A stretch of DNA of 64,000 bases from Rheum nobile (GCA_027886185.1 WOAB01000864.1:2480001-2544000); one strand, 5' to 3'. Positions 32,421 to 45,653 are shown, counted from the first letter of the stretch. Notes: generated by a model not told the origin, from the sequence alone. Program-made: numbers and translations.

Positions 32421-33097
32421 AGTAGTGTCATATATTTTCTCTAAGTTTATGATCAATTTGTATTCTTTTCTGTATTGTGTGCTAAATGTGGTTGTAGTCA
32501 ACCAATATAATAAACAATTTTTTTTGTCTTCTAGGTTGATGATCATTTTGTATTGTTCTTATAAAGATTAATACAAGTTGGGCTACGCAATGGGGGTAAC
32601 CCTCCCCTAATGCCTATTTAGAAACAATAGAATGGTTCATACACAACATTGAAACACAAATAAATACTATAACTATTACATGTCATAAACCATAAACTTT
32701 AAACATACGCTATCTTTAGGTTGAATGGGGGTGGCTCGATCGATAACTTTACATTGGAAGGGCAGAATGGTTATAGCAATGTAAATGAGTCAATACGATC
32801 GTAACTTCAATCTTATTGTAAAACTCGATACTAAGCGAAGAAGACCGAAATACTTTGTATAATGTTACTTAATCAAAAAAACAGGTCTACTTAACGTGAG
32901 TAGAGTGGTAGATCATCTTCATGTAACAACTCCAATGGGTGTAACCTACATCAAAGTCACTACGTTACGTGGGGCTCAGATCCACACGTTACGTGTGGAT
33001 CATAGCCATCACGTAACGTGGTGAGCCATGCCACACATAACGTGAGGACCCTATGCGCTGAAATGTAATTTTGCCTATGCGTTGAAAAGTAAACGTG
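32421..33097 (+). repeat. MULE A right end and terminal repeat
   Basis: This is the 3' flank of the GRF gene, then the ACGT palindrome array (about 32962-33045), then the inverted terminal repeat ending 'gcgttgaaaagtaaacgtg'. No further gene is visible. Confidence 0.7.
32520..32960. other. MULE A non-coding DNA downstream of GRF gene
   Basis: This stretch has short AT-rich frames only and no recognisable domain or repeat beyond the ACGT array that begins near 32962. It forms part of the MULE A 3' subterminal region. Confidence 0.5.
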
Positions 33098-33106
33098 TAA
33101 GAAAGA

Positions 33107-33911
33107 GATATATTGTTATATCCCTCAGCTTTTGGTTGCCTACAAAAGTAATGTACCTTATTACCCTTCCACATAATAGGTCCAACATCACTTTCTTATT
33201 TACTTATTGTTGACTATAAGAGATGATAAACATTTATAAAATCAATCTAAGAGGTTCATCCATGAGCAGTGCATGCTAGATTTGAACATTATCAACGGAT
33301 CTATTGTTATGATTCTCAACATGGCCATTATATTTTTTTAATATGAGCATTTTCTTAAGTAAATGATGCAACAAAGGAAGCGCTTGCTCGCTGACTTTGT
33401 TAATCTTTCTTATCAAGGGATTCTAATACTTATTAAATACTTTTGTTTTATCATATCATAGCATAAAGTTTACATATATAAAGTCGACTCATTAACAAAC
33501 AGATATACATTTTTTTAATATAATTTCTCTTATCTCTTAATATAAATGTAAAGTCGACTCATTAACAAACAGATATACATTTTTTTAATATAATTTCTCT
33601 TATCTCTTAATATAAATGTGCTCCTACAGATGCATGGTCCCATATAATATTTACTAAATAATGTATAATTTCATTTTTAAATATATATTTCTAGAAACAA
33701 TTGTAGACGTCTTATTATCAATTACTTAAGTGGCGGAACAAATATGGTGTTTTGCGAGCCTAACTAAATTTGTGTACTAACAGAAATAAAACAAATTGTT
33801 CTCGCTATACTTAGAACGTCGTCGGTACATATAACATATCAACTACAAGAAATACTACAATTCTAAAATTATATTTTTTTCCACGTGCGAAGCACGGGGC
33901 CAACAACCTAG
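33107..33911. other. AT-rich intergenic DNA with a Helitron-like 3' end
   Basis: About 33881-33911 reads as a short hairpin (ccacgtgc gaa gcacgggg) followed after nine bases by CTAG and then a host T. That is the structure of a Helitron 3' terminus. The matching 5' TC end could not be found. A tandem duplication occupies 33480-33619. No gene is visible. Confidence 0.4.
33480..33619. repeat. Perfect 70-bp tandem duplication
   Basis: Two copies of a 70-bp unit beginning aaagtcgactcattaacaaa (33480-33549 and 33550-33619) are identical base for base. The duplication is therefore recent compared with the surrounding elements. Confidence 0.95.
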
Positions 33912-34191
33912 TTGATACAAAATGACAAGAGCATTGTACCATCTGGAATCAGATTATGGAAAGCTTATTGACATTGTACATACAAAGATGCTATATATGG
34001 GGAAAAGCCATGAACAGAAGCTACACTATCTAATTCACTTACCTACCAACTCTCTACTTGATGAAAATAACAAATCCTAAATTGTTTGAGACAATCAAAA
34101 CTCCATATCTGGTTATATGCAGCAGAGAGAAGTTTAATAGAATGTATTGCATTTGAGGTTGGGGTGCAGGCATTTTGTTGAGCCATCGGTG

Positions 34192-37100
34192 TTACCTTGG
34201 GGACTTGGAAGACAGACACCTGCCACAGGAAACAAGCTTGAGCAGAGATTGAGTCCTCCGCGTCCTTATTTTCAGGTGCGAAAACTGTTGAAACACAGGC
34301 TCACAACATTAGTGTGCTGACAATCAAGTAACTTGTAGCCAAATTAAAACATCACTTTGTGAATGCCCAAATTAATTGACAAATCTAATATGCTCTCATC
34401 ACTGAGCGCATGCCTCTACCACAGTGGGCTACGAGAAGCTGAACTCTATGCTTCTCATCACTAAACAAAGAGAAAAGCTTGGCAACACAATCAAATCTGC
34501 ACAGCACAATCACAAGTTCAAGATAAAGAGACTCCACTAATACTAATGATATATCACTCTTAAGTTTGGACGTATAAACTTGCAAATCTCTCAAAAAATG
34601 ATTGTGATGAGGAAGTGGAGTGCTTTATGAGGATTTGACGTGGGACACTATATCTGATCGTTTCATTTTCGAAGAATGGCACAAAGGTAACCAATTATAA
34701 GTTTATTGTAATCTACATAGCAAAATCAAAGAGGCGACAACTTATGATGGTGCAATATGAATACCAGCTTGGCGCATAAATAAACCAATTTTATTACCTT
34801 CCGACGAGTCGCTCTGGATACCTTCCAGCAAAGCAAACTTCTAGTTCTCGGTTCTAGTCTCCTGTTAATGAGTTTAAAAAAGTACATCACAAAACTGTCA
34901 ATTCAAAGGCGCGCTGTTACAAGTAGAAAAAGAGAAGGAAGGAAAAAACAGCAGCAGAAGGGTTGACAGCTCTATAAATGCTGTTTATAAATGCTGTGAA
35001 CATATCAAATGTGTGAACATATTATCATGATTGGGTGCATATCTATAAATGCTGTTTCCGTGCATCTGCTAAAGTTACCACATCTACAAAGACAAATTCA
35101 GAGATCAAAAAACCTCTATAATCTCTAACCATTTTATTATTATTTTCTTTGTAGAAGATAATAAGAGAGGGATCACAATTTGAATTCATAAACCTAACCA
35201 TTCTTAGCATATAGTATAATAAATAAATGTCATTCCCTTCTAGAATTCTTATAACAGTAAAAGTCAACTATTGCAGCATAGTGAAACAAGTGATATTATT
35301 ATTTTCATGGCAAAATTTAGTAACATATGATATAGAAATAAAGCAAGCACCAAAATGGCATTCAGTACATACATATTCTCCTGCTCAAGCTTCTCAGCAA
35401 TTGACACAGCTTTGCGTTTTGTCCAAGAACCGTAGTTTGCAGATCCTTCTGCTTGTTGGATAACATGTGCAAGGGACACCTTGCTTCTGATTATGCTTCG
35501 GCACTGATTTTGTTCCCGAGACCTTTGCTCAGACTGCGAAGCCATGTTAGACAGTTTCTGCGAAGCTCCCACCAGCACAACTCTGGAGTGCTCAGGATTT
35601 CTCTTATCCGCTCCCCTCGGTGTGGTAGCAACTTCAACAATTTCACTGGTTCCATGTTTGAGCCCATTATGGAGAGGAACACAGTTTTCGGAAGTAAATT
35701 GTGAGTTCATATTTATTTGAGATGATCCACCCTCAACGGTGGGTACAACTACTGGCGAATTAGCTCCTCTTCTGACATCTTTTCTTGACTCAGCTCTCAT
35801 TTCAACGAGCACAGGACACCCGAAAGTGGATTCAAATGCTTGTAGAATATATGCCCTGAATTTTTCTGCCTTGGACTTGGTCTGGTAAGAACTAAATCCC
35901 AAAAGTACAGCTGGGGCTGCAGAGGACAATGTATGTTAAATAAAAAACCTAAGAAGTTTTGGCCATAGTAATATGAATTGACAGACAGCTCAAAATACAG
36001 AGAACATGTCAGGATTGGATCATCTTCACAGTAGAAATATGTTAAACTGCGTCAAGAGAGAACTTTTCTCGTCTTTCGTGCAAGATAAAGGCCACAATTT
36101 ACCAGAAAATCACGATAGTAAGAAGAAGAAAAAGGTAAGAGTATTATACACAATGCAGTTGATTAAGTAAGCACAATATACCTGTACTGTAGGAGACTGA
36201 AATCATTTCTCCTTCTTGATATAGGAATTCCTTTATGCAACTGATCTGTATTTTATCCAGTACATCTAACCAAATCTCATCAATTTCAGTGCAACCATTG
36301 CTAATGGTTTTTCTACCATGGACTCTTTCTGCATCAGTATTGGCACTGGAAATGTGCTGAGACAAAATCCTGCTACTTGCATGCTTTCTTTTATCTACAC
36401 TACTAGCATTAAATTTAGTAATACCATGAACATCACCAGAACTCCCTGCATGAAGCCTTTCATTTCTACTGTCTAAACCTCTCCCATAAGACATCACACT
36501 TTGACCCATGTCAGACTTTCTTGCTGCCTGTCTTCTAGCTTTGTCGTTCAACACCAATGGACTATGATTAAAACTAGTGTCTGCAGAAGAACTAGGCAGC
36601 ATATACTGTCGATCAGGAGCAAGCTGTAGCAGAGCAGCTGTAAGCCAAGTCAATTTGTCATTTGACGTCCGCAGCTGCTTTTCTGCCTCTGAGAGTGTCT
36701 TCAAAGCCTGCCGGAGCTTTTCCATATCTTCTTTGGCTACTACAATCAAAATGTATTGTCAAATCATGAAAATAAATAGAAGAATCTACAGAAAACTGGA
36801 TCAAAGCATAAAGTAGAAAAGAGCCCAGAAGAGAGTGTTTACATGTGATATTTTGTATTCATTCAATGTAAGCTTTTGTATTAGCATAGAAAGAAAAGGT
36901 GTAGTGAAAAGCACAGAAGCGGGTTCCTAGTTATAACTTTTAGACTGAAAGACATAGGAGGAAATCAGGAAGGATATAAAACAAACATAAACTCGTACTC
37001 CCAACGTTTGGTAATAAGTGTCATTTTAGCCTTACATTTTTCTTAAGAAATATTTGTCATTTTAGAGTTTTAGGTAATGACTTATTGGTGAGTTACGAGG

Positions 37101-39767
37101 TATGTTATTGGAAATTGCAGATATTGACACTTGTTATGCAAATTAGCTTTATTCACTAGTTAAAAATGAGGTGAGTAAATATTCAATTGTAAATCTTAGA
37201 AAAAGTTTATAGTGTTTTAGCCTAATGATTAAATTTCTTAATAGTTGCGTCAAAGGCTAAAATGACAAGTATTAACGAACAGAGGGAGTAGAAGAATACT
37301 GTTATAACTACTACATGACTGTAAACTGTCAATATCATACAAAATATGCATGAAATAAAATATGACCTGGACAAACATTATCCTTACATGTTGGTTGCTT
37401 AAAAAACCTTCTTCTATGCCGTGCTTTCATGAAGTCATAGCTTCCCGCGAGTATATCAGTTATCACTGTAGCAAGTTGCGACATCAATGCTAATGGTTCT
37501 ACACCAGTCTCCATTAATTCTCTCAGATTTTTTACTGTATTAACTGTGTCAGCAGAGAGTGCCAAATCAAGAAGTTCCACTAATTTTTCGTCAGAAATTA
37601 GTCCAATCTGAAAGAAAAACACAAGAAGATCCTTAAGTTACCACTAATTTTTAAATGCATTTATTCAGATGTAAGTAATGACTCCAAAACTCAAACTTAC
37701 CAACTCCTGGACCAGGGAAACAGAGATTCTCTGCCCCAGTAAACTTAATTGCTCAAGCGTCATCTCAGCATCCCTTAAAGACCCATCTGACCTTGATGCA
37801 ATAAGCTTAAGTGCATCCTTGTCGATTTCTAGACCCTCTTTTGTGGAAATCCACTGTAAAGCATAAATTATATCTGCATCCTTCAATTTCGGAAAGAAAA
37901 ACTTCTGGCACCTGGATATGATTGCATGGGGCAAAATATCAAGACTCGAACATATAAGCATAAAAACCACTCGTCTAGGAGCCCGGTCAATTACTTTGGA
38001 TATGGCACTCCAACAATCAGCAGATAGAGTATCACAATCATCAAAGATAAACACCCTGTAATGTGATCCTTGCTGTGAAACCATCATCATGCTATCAAGC
38101 AAATCCATAATGCTTTCGAAGTCCAAGTTACTTACAGGACCAATTTCTTTTATACTTCTACTCTTTCCCAGATCATGTGTGATGCAAGAAGAACAAGAGC
38201 CACAAGGTTTTGGATGTTCCCGTGACTGGCAATTTAATGCCCTAGCAAGTATGCGCGCACAAGAGGTCTTACCAGTGCCATGCGGTCCATGAAAGACGTA
38301 GAGAAGCCCCATCTTCCTCCGCATAACTGCATTCGAAAGAGCTTGGACAACAAGATTCTGACCCACCAGATCCCTGAAGGATCCTGGCATGTACTTTTGT
38401 GTCAAGCTTTGGTGTATACCATTCCGATTTGCCCTTAACTTATGCTGAGCTCCAGACCTAGGTTTGGAAGCAAAGTCAGATTCTGTCTCCTGCTTAAGCA
38501 GACTATTGGCAAATATTCCCAGCTCCCCAGAATAATCATGTTCCCAAGCAGCATTTTCACTGGTTTCTTGGGACCCATATCCGTCAACTAGTAGAGGCAG
38601 CACCTCAGTGTCAGATTCACTGCATGAGCTTGACCCACCGGATGCCTTGGGCAACTCCATTACGTCTCTACCTTGAGACATTGATCCGCCTCTTTTCAGA
38701 CGCGAATCAGACAAGCCGCAAGAGAAACTCTTCCCAGCCATATCAAAAAAGGATTTACCCCTGTGATGAATTCTTGACCAATTCCAAGGAATCCCACATC
38801 CATTCCTTGGAATCCTTGTGACATTGTCATCACCACAATCATCTTCTTGCTCTTCTATCCGATAACCCTGGTGGCCTAAAGCACGAAATGATGAATTAGA
38901 GGCCACAGATGGTTCATTTAGTGCTCTTGTGTCTTTTGTAGGAGCAGAAGCTTGAGTTCTCTTCATTTTTCGGAACTTGTGCCTTCTCACCCTACTAATC
39001 CCACTGCAGGATGCACGACCACTCGGCTCCAGCTGTTCAGAAGCTCCCTTGCGTTGGCCCTGTCTTCCATGAAGATGAATGTTTGAAGAGGCTACATCTT
39101 CACCATCCACAGGGACATCACTCAACTGCTCTGAAAGGGTTCTCAGGATAGCTTCAGGGCTGTGTTTCTCCACAGCATGACTTTCTCGCCCATTCTGTTC
39201 AGGATTAGCCAAAGCATTCTCTTGAGACAGCTCATTTCCATTTTCATCATTCTGAGGCCTATCATTGTTAAATGAGGGACCGCTGATTCCAACCGTCTGT
39301 TTCTTCTTACCCTTTCCACCATGGCGTGCACCACTCATACTACTATGCTCGCTTGTTGCCGCTACCCCACGGGTAACCTTCTCTGCCTCACCAATGTTCA
39401 CAGTTGAAGCTGCAGCGCTCTCCTGCTGAGGAGAGCTCCTTGATATCATTCTACCAACCTTACGACGGTCTACACCCGTGGACATTCTCCTCCCAATAAA
39501 AGAAACCACTTCTCCACTCTTGGTAAGCATATCCGAAGCCAAAGGAGAATGCCACGAAGGAGGACTAGCTGATGGATCACGAAGTGACCGTGATCTCTGA
39601 AGCACCATAAGGTCCCTCATGAGGGACCTATCATACAACATTGGACTATGCTTATGCATATGGTTTTTCAAGTGAATGCAATTAGTCAAATGTATGTGAT
39701 TGCGTAGATGATCACCGATATCACCATTTGCATCCTTGAGAATCCTGTCCCGAACCGCCCTGGTCAT
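34192..39767 (-). CDS. STL3: STICHEL-like 3 (DnaX-like AAA ATPase)
   Basis: Six coding exons with GT-AG junctions join in frame: 39767-37701, 37607-37388, 36736-36182, 35916-35373, 34861-34798 and 34284-34192. Together they give 1,180 residues. The start MTRAVRDRILKDANGDIGDH is characteristic of the STL3/STL4 branch. The AAA core resembles bacterial clamp-loader gamma/tau: Walker A GPHGTGKTS (about residues 493-501), a CGSCSSC zinc cluster (about 520), Walker B VFIFDDCD (about 574) and SRCQKFFF (about 620). A coiled coil (KEDMEKLRQALKTLSEAEKQ) and a basic Cys-containing tail (VSCGRCLSSKSPR) follow. STICHEL itself controls trichome branching in Arabidopsis; the STL3 role is less clear. No lesion was seen. 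Gene identity is from recall of the family. Confidence 0.93.
36998..37288. mobile_element. Stowaway-like MITE in STL3 intron 2
   Basis: The ends ctcccaacg ... cagagggag are flanked by TA (36996-36997 and 37289-37290). Internally, 'tgtcattttag' near the left mirrors 'ctaaaatgaca' near the right. It is 291 bp and non-coding, and a truncated relative is at about 3947-4168. It lies entirely in the 651-bp intron between exons 2 and 3, so the protein is unaffected. Confidence 0.8.
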
Positions 39768-40560
39768 GATCAACACCAATCTACAGGTCCCGATGCAGTA
39801 ACTAATCAAAATTGGATGCGAAGACCCGAAACAAGCATGGCCTTTCCTCCTGAAATCTGAACTACCACAGGCCAAATCTTCCCAATTAACTCTACTAGGT
39901 GCAACAAAATCAATTCACTACTAGCTCATGAAGCTCCATTAACGGTGTTGACAGTGACAACCTAAATGCCCCAAATTCAAGCATTCAATTCCAAATTACA
40001 TGCACTAATCATCCCTCTGAAGCTCCGAAATCCAATCTACGAAGCATGAATTGGACAATTCATCACATCTTTTGCTGAACCGAACAAATCGAAAATCCCA
40101 TGGAATGTAACTGATACTTAGCTGTAGAAGTTCGAACAAGTCAAACGACGATACTCGCAAATCCAGATTACTCCAACGCCCTTGAACTTGGTCCTCTGAA
40201 ACCGAAATAAAACAAACTGTCAAATCCTAACGGCTAAACCCAAAACCAAAGAACAAACTATGAACGAAAACAGGAAACAAGAAAAGAGGAATATGGATTG
40301 TGTGAAGAAAAGACGAAGAATAATGAAGAAGCAGTTCAATCACCTGAACTCCAGAACCGAAAAAAAAAGTGGTCCTCAATTTATTACTAGCATACACCAC
40401 CGACTGCAAATGAAGTCTCTTTCAGATCTCAATCTCATCCAACTTTCACATGAAGTTGCACTTCTTTCACCTCCCCACCTCTATGAGTTTATTTCTTATC
40501 TCGAAAATGACGGATTTGCTGTGTGTGTTGTGTGTGAGTGTGTGTGTGAGAGAGAGAGAG
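39768..40560 (-). promoter_or_regulatory. STL3 5' leader with intron and GA/GT-rich start region
   Basis: A plausible 5'-UTR intron runs from 40343 to 40196 in gene direction (donor TTCAG|GTGATT, acceptor TTTCAG|AGGAC). Near 40520-40565 lies a mixed (tg)n/(ga)n run, which reads as a CT/CA tract in gene orientation. Such pyrimidine tracts are common near plant transcription starts. The exact start is inferred. Confidence 0.45.
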
Positions 40561-40861
40561 AGAGGCAGTGTAGAGTTAACGGGAGAAAGAGAAAAGGAAG
40601 AAGGTGCCATGACATGGGTGCACTCTATTTCTTCGGTCAGAGTGACAGAGGAACACATGGACCTTTCTGCATCCTAGCCGTTGATTAAAAAAGGGACCCA
40701 CATCAAGTGCGGGCCCAGATTCTGATGCTGTGGCCCAGATGCAGTTGAAGCCATGCAGAGATGCTCACTCTCCCTCTCAAAACAAACAAATGACATACAT
40801 GAATGAATTCTTTTCCCTTTTGTTTTTATATACGACAAACGAAAGTTACTCTTAAATACCA

Positions 40862-41123
40862 CTTCCTCCGTCCCATCCCAGATAGTTCTTTCCCCTTTTT
40901 TTTTACACTATTTATGATTAAAGAGAATTTTTGAGATTTATTCCAATATATAAATAAAAATATAGTTATGTGGGGTCTTGTTTGATTCGTTTTAACGAGT
41001 ATTTTGATAATATCAAAAAATTATAATTTTTATTAATATATACTTAGAGATATTAACGATACAAAACTCGCATCGACAAGTGTGCCCGGTCAAAATGGGA
41101 AAAACTATCTGGGACGGAGGGAG
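40862..41123. mobile_element. Stowaway MITE upstream of STL3
   Basis: The left end cttcctccgtcccatcccag and the complement of the right end ctccctccgtcccagatag form terminal repeats. TA follows at 41124-41125; the left flank is CA, probably a mutated TA. The element is 262 bp, AT-rich and non-coding. It lies a few hundred bases upstream of the inferred STL3 start, in promoter-proximal DNA. Confidence 0.8.
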
Positions 41124-41233
41124 TAGTAAAAAGAATATCTAAATTATCACACCATATTATTACTAAGCGTCTTAGAAGTAATTTTTAGAAGAGAGTTGTA
41201 ATTTATGATTTATAAGCGTAATATATGAATGAA

Positions 41234-41455
41234 TCGGACAACAGCTTTCAAATTACAATAGCATAGTCTATCTGCGTTTATTGATGATGTGGATGAAGAT
41301 GTCATTATTTGTTGTAGTGTTTGGTTTCCTATAAATATCATGAATTCATTAATATAAAAAATTAGGGTCACTAAATTGATAGAAACTGGAAGAAGAAGTT
41401 TACCCAAAAGTGTATCTTTAGGCACCGCTTGTGTTGGAATTGTTGTAGTGAACAA
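41234..41455 (-). pseudogene. Truncated GRF gene of MULE B
   Basis: This matches the leader and first 25 or so codons of the MULE A GRF gene (LCYCNLKAVVR) and then runs into unrelated sequence. The CxC pair remains, but the second half of the zinc finger is gone. Confidence 0.75.
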
Positions 41456-42017
41456 ACAACTCTAATGCTTCTTATATAGTGAAATAACAATGTGTTTGAC
41501 AACTAATAACCAGCCTAAAAAAGGAGAAATCTGATTGACAAATCTTTGACAGCTAATAACCAGATGTTCTATATAGTTATATACAGTTGTAGGCACGAGT
41601 CTTTTATCCTAAACATCAAAACCCTAAACCCTAAACCCTAAACTCTAAACCCTAAACCATAAACCATAACACTAAACCATAAACCATAAATCCTAAAACC
41701 TAAAACCTAAAACCCTAAATGTAAACTCTAAACCCCGAACCCTAAACCCTAAGCGAATCACCACGTTACGTGTGAATAAACTCCACATGTTACGTGTGGA
41801 ACGACTCCCCACGTAATGTGTGGTAGATGCTACCACGTAACGTGTGGTTTCGTCTGTTGTAAAATGCATTGAATTAAAAGTCTTGTCCCCACCTAACTGA
41901 ATTAATGGTCCCCTCTTCATCTTCATCTTCCCCGGCTAAGCCCCAATTTCGAGCCTAAACACTTCATATCAAACACTAAAATTTTGTGTTTTACACTCTC
42001 ATTTTTTGTTAAAAAAA
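41456..42017. promoter_or_regulatory. Bidirectional intergenic region with telobox repeats (MULE B)
   Basis: Between the divergent GRF remnant (left) and transposase (right) lies a run of aaaccctaa and degenerate units (about 41618-41752), followed by four ACGT palindromes (about 41762-41845). It is the mirror counterpart of 31321-31812. Confidence 0.55.
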
Positions 42018-45000
42018 ATGGACAATATGAACAACAATGATTATTGGAACAACAATGTCGAAGAGAATCCACTTCCGAATGAGGTAATTTCATTTATTTA
42101 AAGTTAAAGTTCTCATTTTTTTGTTTTGGACATGTTCAAAGTTTTGAGCTTTAGTTGTTTAGGGTTTAGTAAACTAGACATGATATTTATTGTTTAGGGT
42201 TTAACTAAGTTTCACATGCTAGATTTTTAAAGTTTTGAACTTGATATTTGTTGTTTAGGTATTAGAAACCAAGTTTTACATGCTAGATTTTGAGGGATAC
42301 TTTTGTAAGAAAGCGAGATTGGCATTGCATTAAAATACAGTTTCACACGTTATGACCTATGCATATCCACACATAACGTGTAGACATGCTCCACACGTAA
42401 CGTGTAGACATGCTCCACACGTAACGTGTAGACATGCTCCACACGTTACGTGGGCAAGCAACTCACCACCAAATAATGTTCCTTCTGTAAAAGGGCACGG
42501 TTTAGGGTTTCACAGTTTATAATTAGTTCACTACTTGATGAGACGATTTCATGTGTATGCAGGCGAACTATTCTTTGTACGAGGGGTTAAACAATATTTT
42601 CCTCGATGACTGAAGCACCCCACAAAAAGATTTTTGTGGTTGGGAAATACCATCCTTCTCACTTGGATCGTTTAACTATAGCTGTCCGCCTCCAGAAGCA
42701 TCTTTATCTCATGGAGAGACTAAGAATTCGGCTTCTGCTAACCCACAATTTTGCTTTCCATCCCTACACACAGCCTCAGTTTAGTGTACCACCAGAAGAT
42801 GATGTTTTCATCTCTGCTGATTATTCAGAGTTCTTCACAACTGACCAAATCTGGGAGTCCAGAGAAGAAGCATTTATGTGGGCGCGGGAGACTGCTATGT
42901 GTCACAAGTTCTGCAACATAAAGGGGAGGAATAAACCTTCCGCGTATAGAGCCCTTGGGGGGACTTGGTTATCGTGCGATAGGCATGGACAAAACATCCG
43001 TAAACAAGCTGACCAAGTGAGGGACATTACAAAGTCGAAGAAGTGTGGGTGTCCATTCATGTTGAGGCTGAAAGAAGGGCCGAAGGGATCATGGAAGATC
43101 AGTGTACAACATGGAACTCACAATCATGTGATAAAAGAGAATTTGTATGGTCATGCATTAGCTGGGCGACCAAACGCTGAAGAGAAGGAGGTTATTAGGG
43201 TGATGACAGTCAATCATTGCAAGCCTCAAAAGATTTTTACTACAATTAGATCGTCCCTAGGAAACTTGACCAAGATGAAGCAAGTGTACAACATCATGCA
43301 TGAGATACGAAAAAATGGCATGGAAGGAAGAACAGTGGTGCAACAGTTCTTTTATGAGTGCAATGAGAAGGGATACTTCATGGAGCATAGATTCAATAAG
43401 GAGACCAATAAGATCACAAATATCTTCTTCGCAAGCCCGGATCAGTTGTCGCTGCTGAAGGCATTCCCGTACATTGTGTTGCTAGACTCTACATACGCAA
43501 CTAACAGGTTAGTAACACACATATCTATTATATTCTTCACTTGTTCATGTAATCATTAGAAATCCATAACATATCATTATGTGTGCAGTTACGATTTGCC
43601 CTTCCTTGAAATTGTCGGCATCACATCTGTTTGGAAAAACTACAATATTGTCGGGGCATTTCTGGAGCATGAGGACGAAGAGAGTTACAGGTGGGCATAA
43701 AACAACTTTCAAAAATGTTTGTCAAGGTCCAACGAGCACCCACATGCTTGGTCACAGATCGGGAGAAGGCGTTGATGAACGCCTTAGAGAAGTAGTTTCC
43801 AGAAGCAAAATTCCTTCTGTGTAGGCGCCATGTGAGGAAGAATATTGAAGACTTCGGGAAGAAGGCCATGGACAAGTTTAGGGGCACAATGTTTTCCAAT
43901 GATTATATGAAACTATTCAAGGAAACAACCCTAGAAGGGTATGAAGCAACACTGAAGAAGATTCAGCTCGATTGGAGGAAATATCCAAAATGTCTCCATT
44001 ACGTACAAAAAAAATTGGCTTGACCCGTACAGGGAAAGAATCGTCTCAGTATGGACAGATACAATGTTCACTCTTGGAACTACCACAACTAACAGGTTTG
44101 TGCATTATGTTTTTAAATATCCAAAATGTTAATTTTGAACTTACAACAACATACTGACTTCGGATTCTTGATTGTAATACAGGATTGAAGGGGCTCATTC
44201 CAGTCTTAAAAGCTTCTTCACTAGCAACGATGACAACCTTTGCACTGTATTCGATCAATATGATGCACAGTTACGCACTCATATTAGTGAGATAAGGGGG
44301 GCCTTGAATGAGAGCATAGAAAAGTGATTTACGCTGATAACAAACGCACATCTTTTCTGCAAGCTGCACTACAAGGTCTCTGCGATTGCACTAGCTCGGT
44401 TGATTGAGGAATACAAGAAAGGCGAAGCTCCATGCTGGAACACTATATGCAGATGTCAGATGAGGGTCAGAGATGGCTTGCCTTGCGTGCATGACATGGC
44501 GCGGAATGTCATGAACCAGAAACCAATTGAACCTAGCTCATTGCATCCGTTCTGGAGGCAATTGACCTTGTCAGAAGTGCGGACAGAAGAAGAAGAAGAA
44601 GCCACATAACGTAGAGTGAATAGGTCGTTGCTTGAAAATTTTGCTGCAATCGTTTTCCCCACATTGCCAGTGCATGATCAACACAGAGCTGTCTCTGCAC
44701 TAACAAGTATAGCACATCCAGAGCGGACTACTCTACAAGAGCCAGCTAAAGTTAGGCATAAGGGTCGGCCTCAATGAGCTCTAAACATTCCCACCAAAAG
44801 ACAACCGTCAGCATGAGAGTACATTGACCAACAGATGGAGGGAACACCTCCGAAGAAGCAAAAAGCAACACCACCAAAGGAAGCTTCAACCATGTCATGG
44901 AATTCATGGGAGCCTATGCCTTCGGGTCACACGACGTTGATCAAGAACCCTAAGCGATATATTACCCAGTTTCCCAAGTGTATGAAACCACACGTGGGAG

Positions 45001-45653
45001 GATGGTGGGAAATAGTGGGTGATGGAAACTGCGGATACAGATCAATTGCGCATGGGCTGGGTTTAGGGCAGGAGCAGTGGAAATTTGTTCGACGTACCAT
45101 GATCACTACGTTGAAACAAGAGTATGAGCTATTGGATGTCTACAATGACACTTGAGGCAATGGAGGCGAAGCTTGCATGGTTTCCTTCGCCCAACAGGCC
45201 TGCCCCATGGGAGACGTGGTTGGACCTCCCGGATATGGGATGTTTGGTGTCAACTGCATTAACTGTGTGTTCGTCTCCGTCGGTGCTGGTGTGGGAACGA
45301 CATACATGCCTATGAGGGCAAAGCCAAACCAAGCAGTTGGAGAGAAGCTGAAGACGATATGCATTTGCCATGTCGAGAAAGAGTAACATTTCATTGCGGT
45401 ACGTTAATACAATCAAATAAGTTAAAACTATCTTATGTTAAAACATATGTATGATGCATTGACTTTGATGTAGATTGGCCTTGCCGAAACCTCGCCCTTG
45501 CCGGCCCTTTACGGGCCCTGGGAGATAAATCATGACCCATCTGCGGGTGATTTCGTATATCCAATCCTTGATCAATTGATGGAGTACCAAGCAGCCGCCC
45601 CAAAGAAGCAAAGAGGAAAGAAGAAAGTTGAAACTATTTTATGTAATGACTGA
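42018..45653 (+). pseudogene. MULE B transposase with SWIM and OTU domains, broken
   Basis: Exon 1 is 42018-42083 (MDNMNNNDYW). Exon 2 runs from 42563 to 43507, with the zinc domain KSKKCGCPFML ... GTHNH and the first catalytic aspartate LLDSTYATN. The second aspartate (VTDRE region) lies at about 43758, and the acidic residue in EGAHSSLK at about 44187. SWIM CRCQMRVRDGLPCVHDMA is at about 44450, and OTU GDGNCGYRS has its Cys codon at 45030-45032. The frame ends KKVETILCND at TGA 45651-45653. Lesions include TGA at 42611, a 2-nt loss near 42768, a 1-nt loss near 43694, TAG at about 43795 and TAA at about 45384. Relative to MULE A, exon 2 has lost 60 bp in frame. Confidence 0.85.

Larger units (their letters stand above)
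20198..33097 (+). mobile_element. MULE A: three-gene Mutator-like element (12.9 kb)
   Basis: The left end (gggcttactttttaacgc, aggcaaaatt, tttcagcgcataggg) and the complement of the right end match base for base over most of about 50 bp. The flanks TAAGAAAGG (20189-20197) and TAAGAAAGA (33098-33106) form a 9-bp duplication with one mismatch, as for Mutator elements. Inside, in order, are a plus-strand PMD gene, a minus-strand transposase with SWIM and OTU domains, and a plus-strand GRF zinc-finger gene. Three younger insertions inflate it: 22941-23412, about 24187-25655 and 29761-30943. All three genes carry stops or frameshifts. Confidence 0.9.

Noticed and set aside
40260..40688. 142-codon plus-strand frame upstream of STL3
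   Set aside because: It overlaps the STL3 5' leader and promoter on the opposite strand, includes the GA/GT repeat and has no domain.
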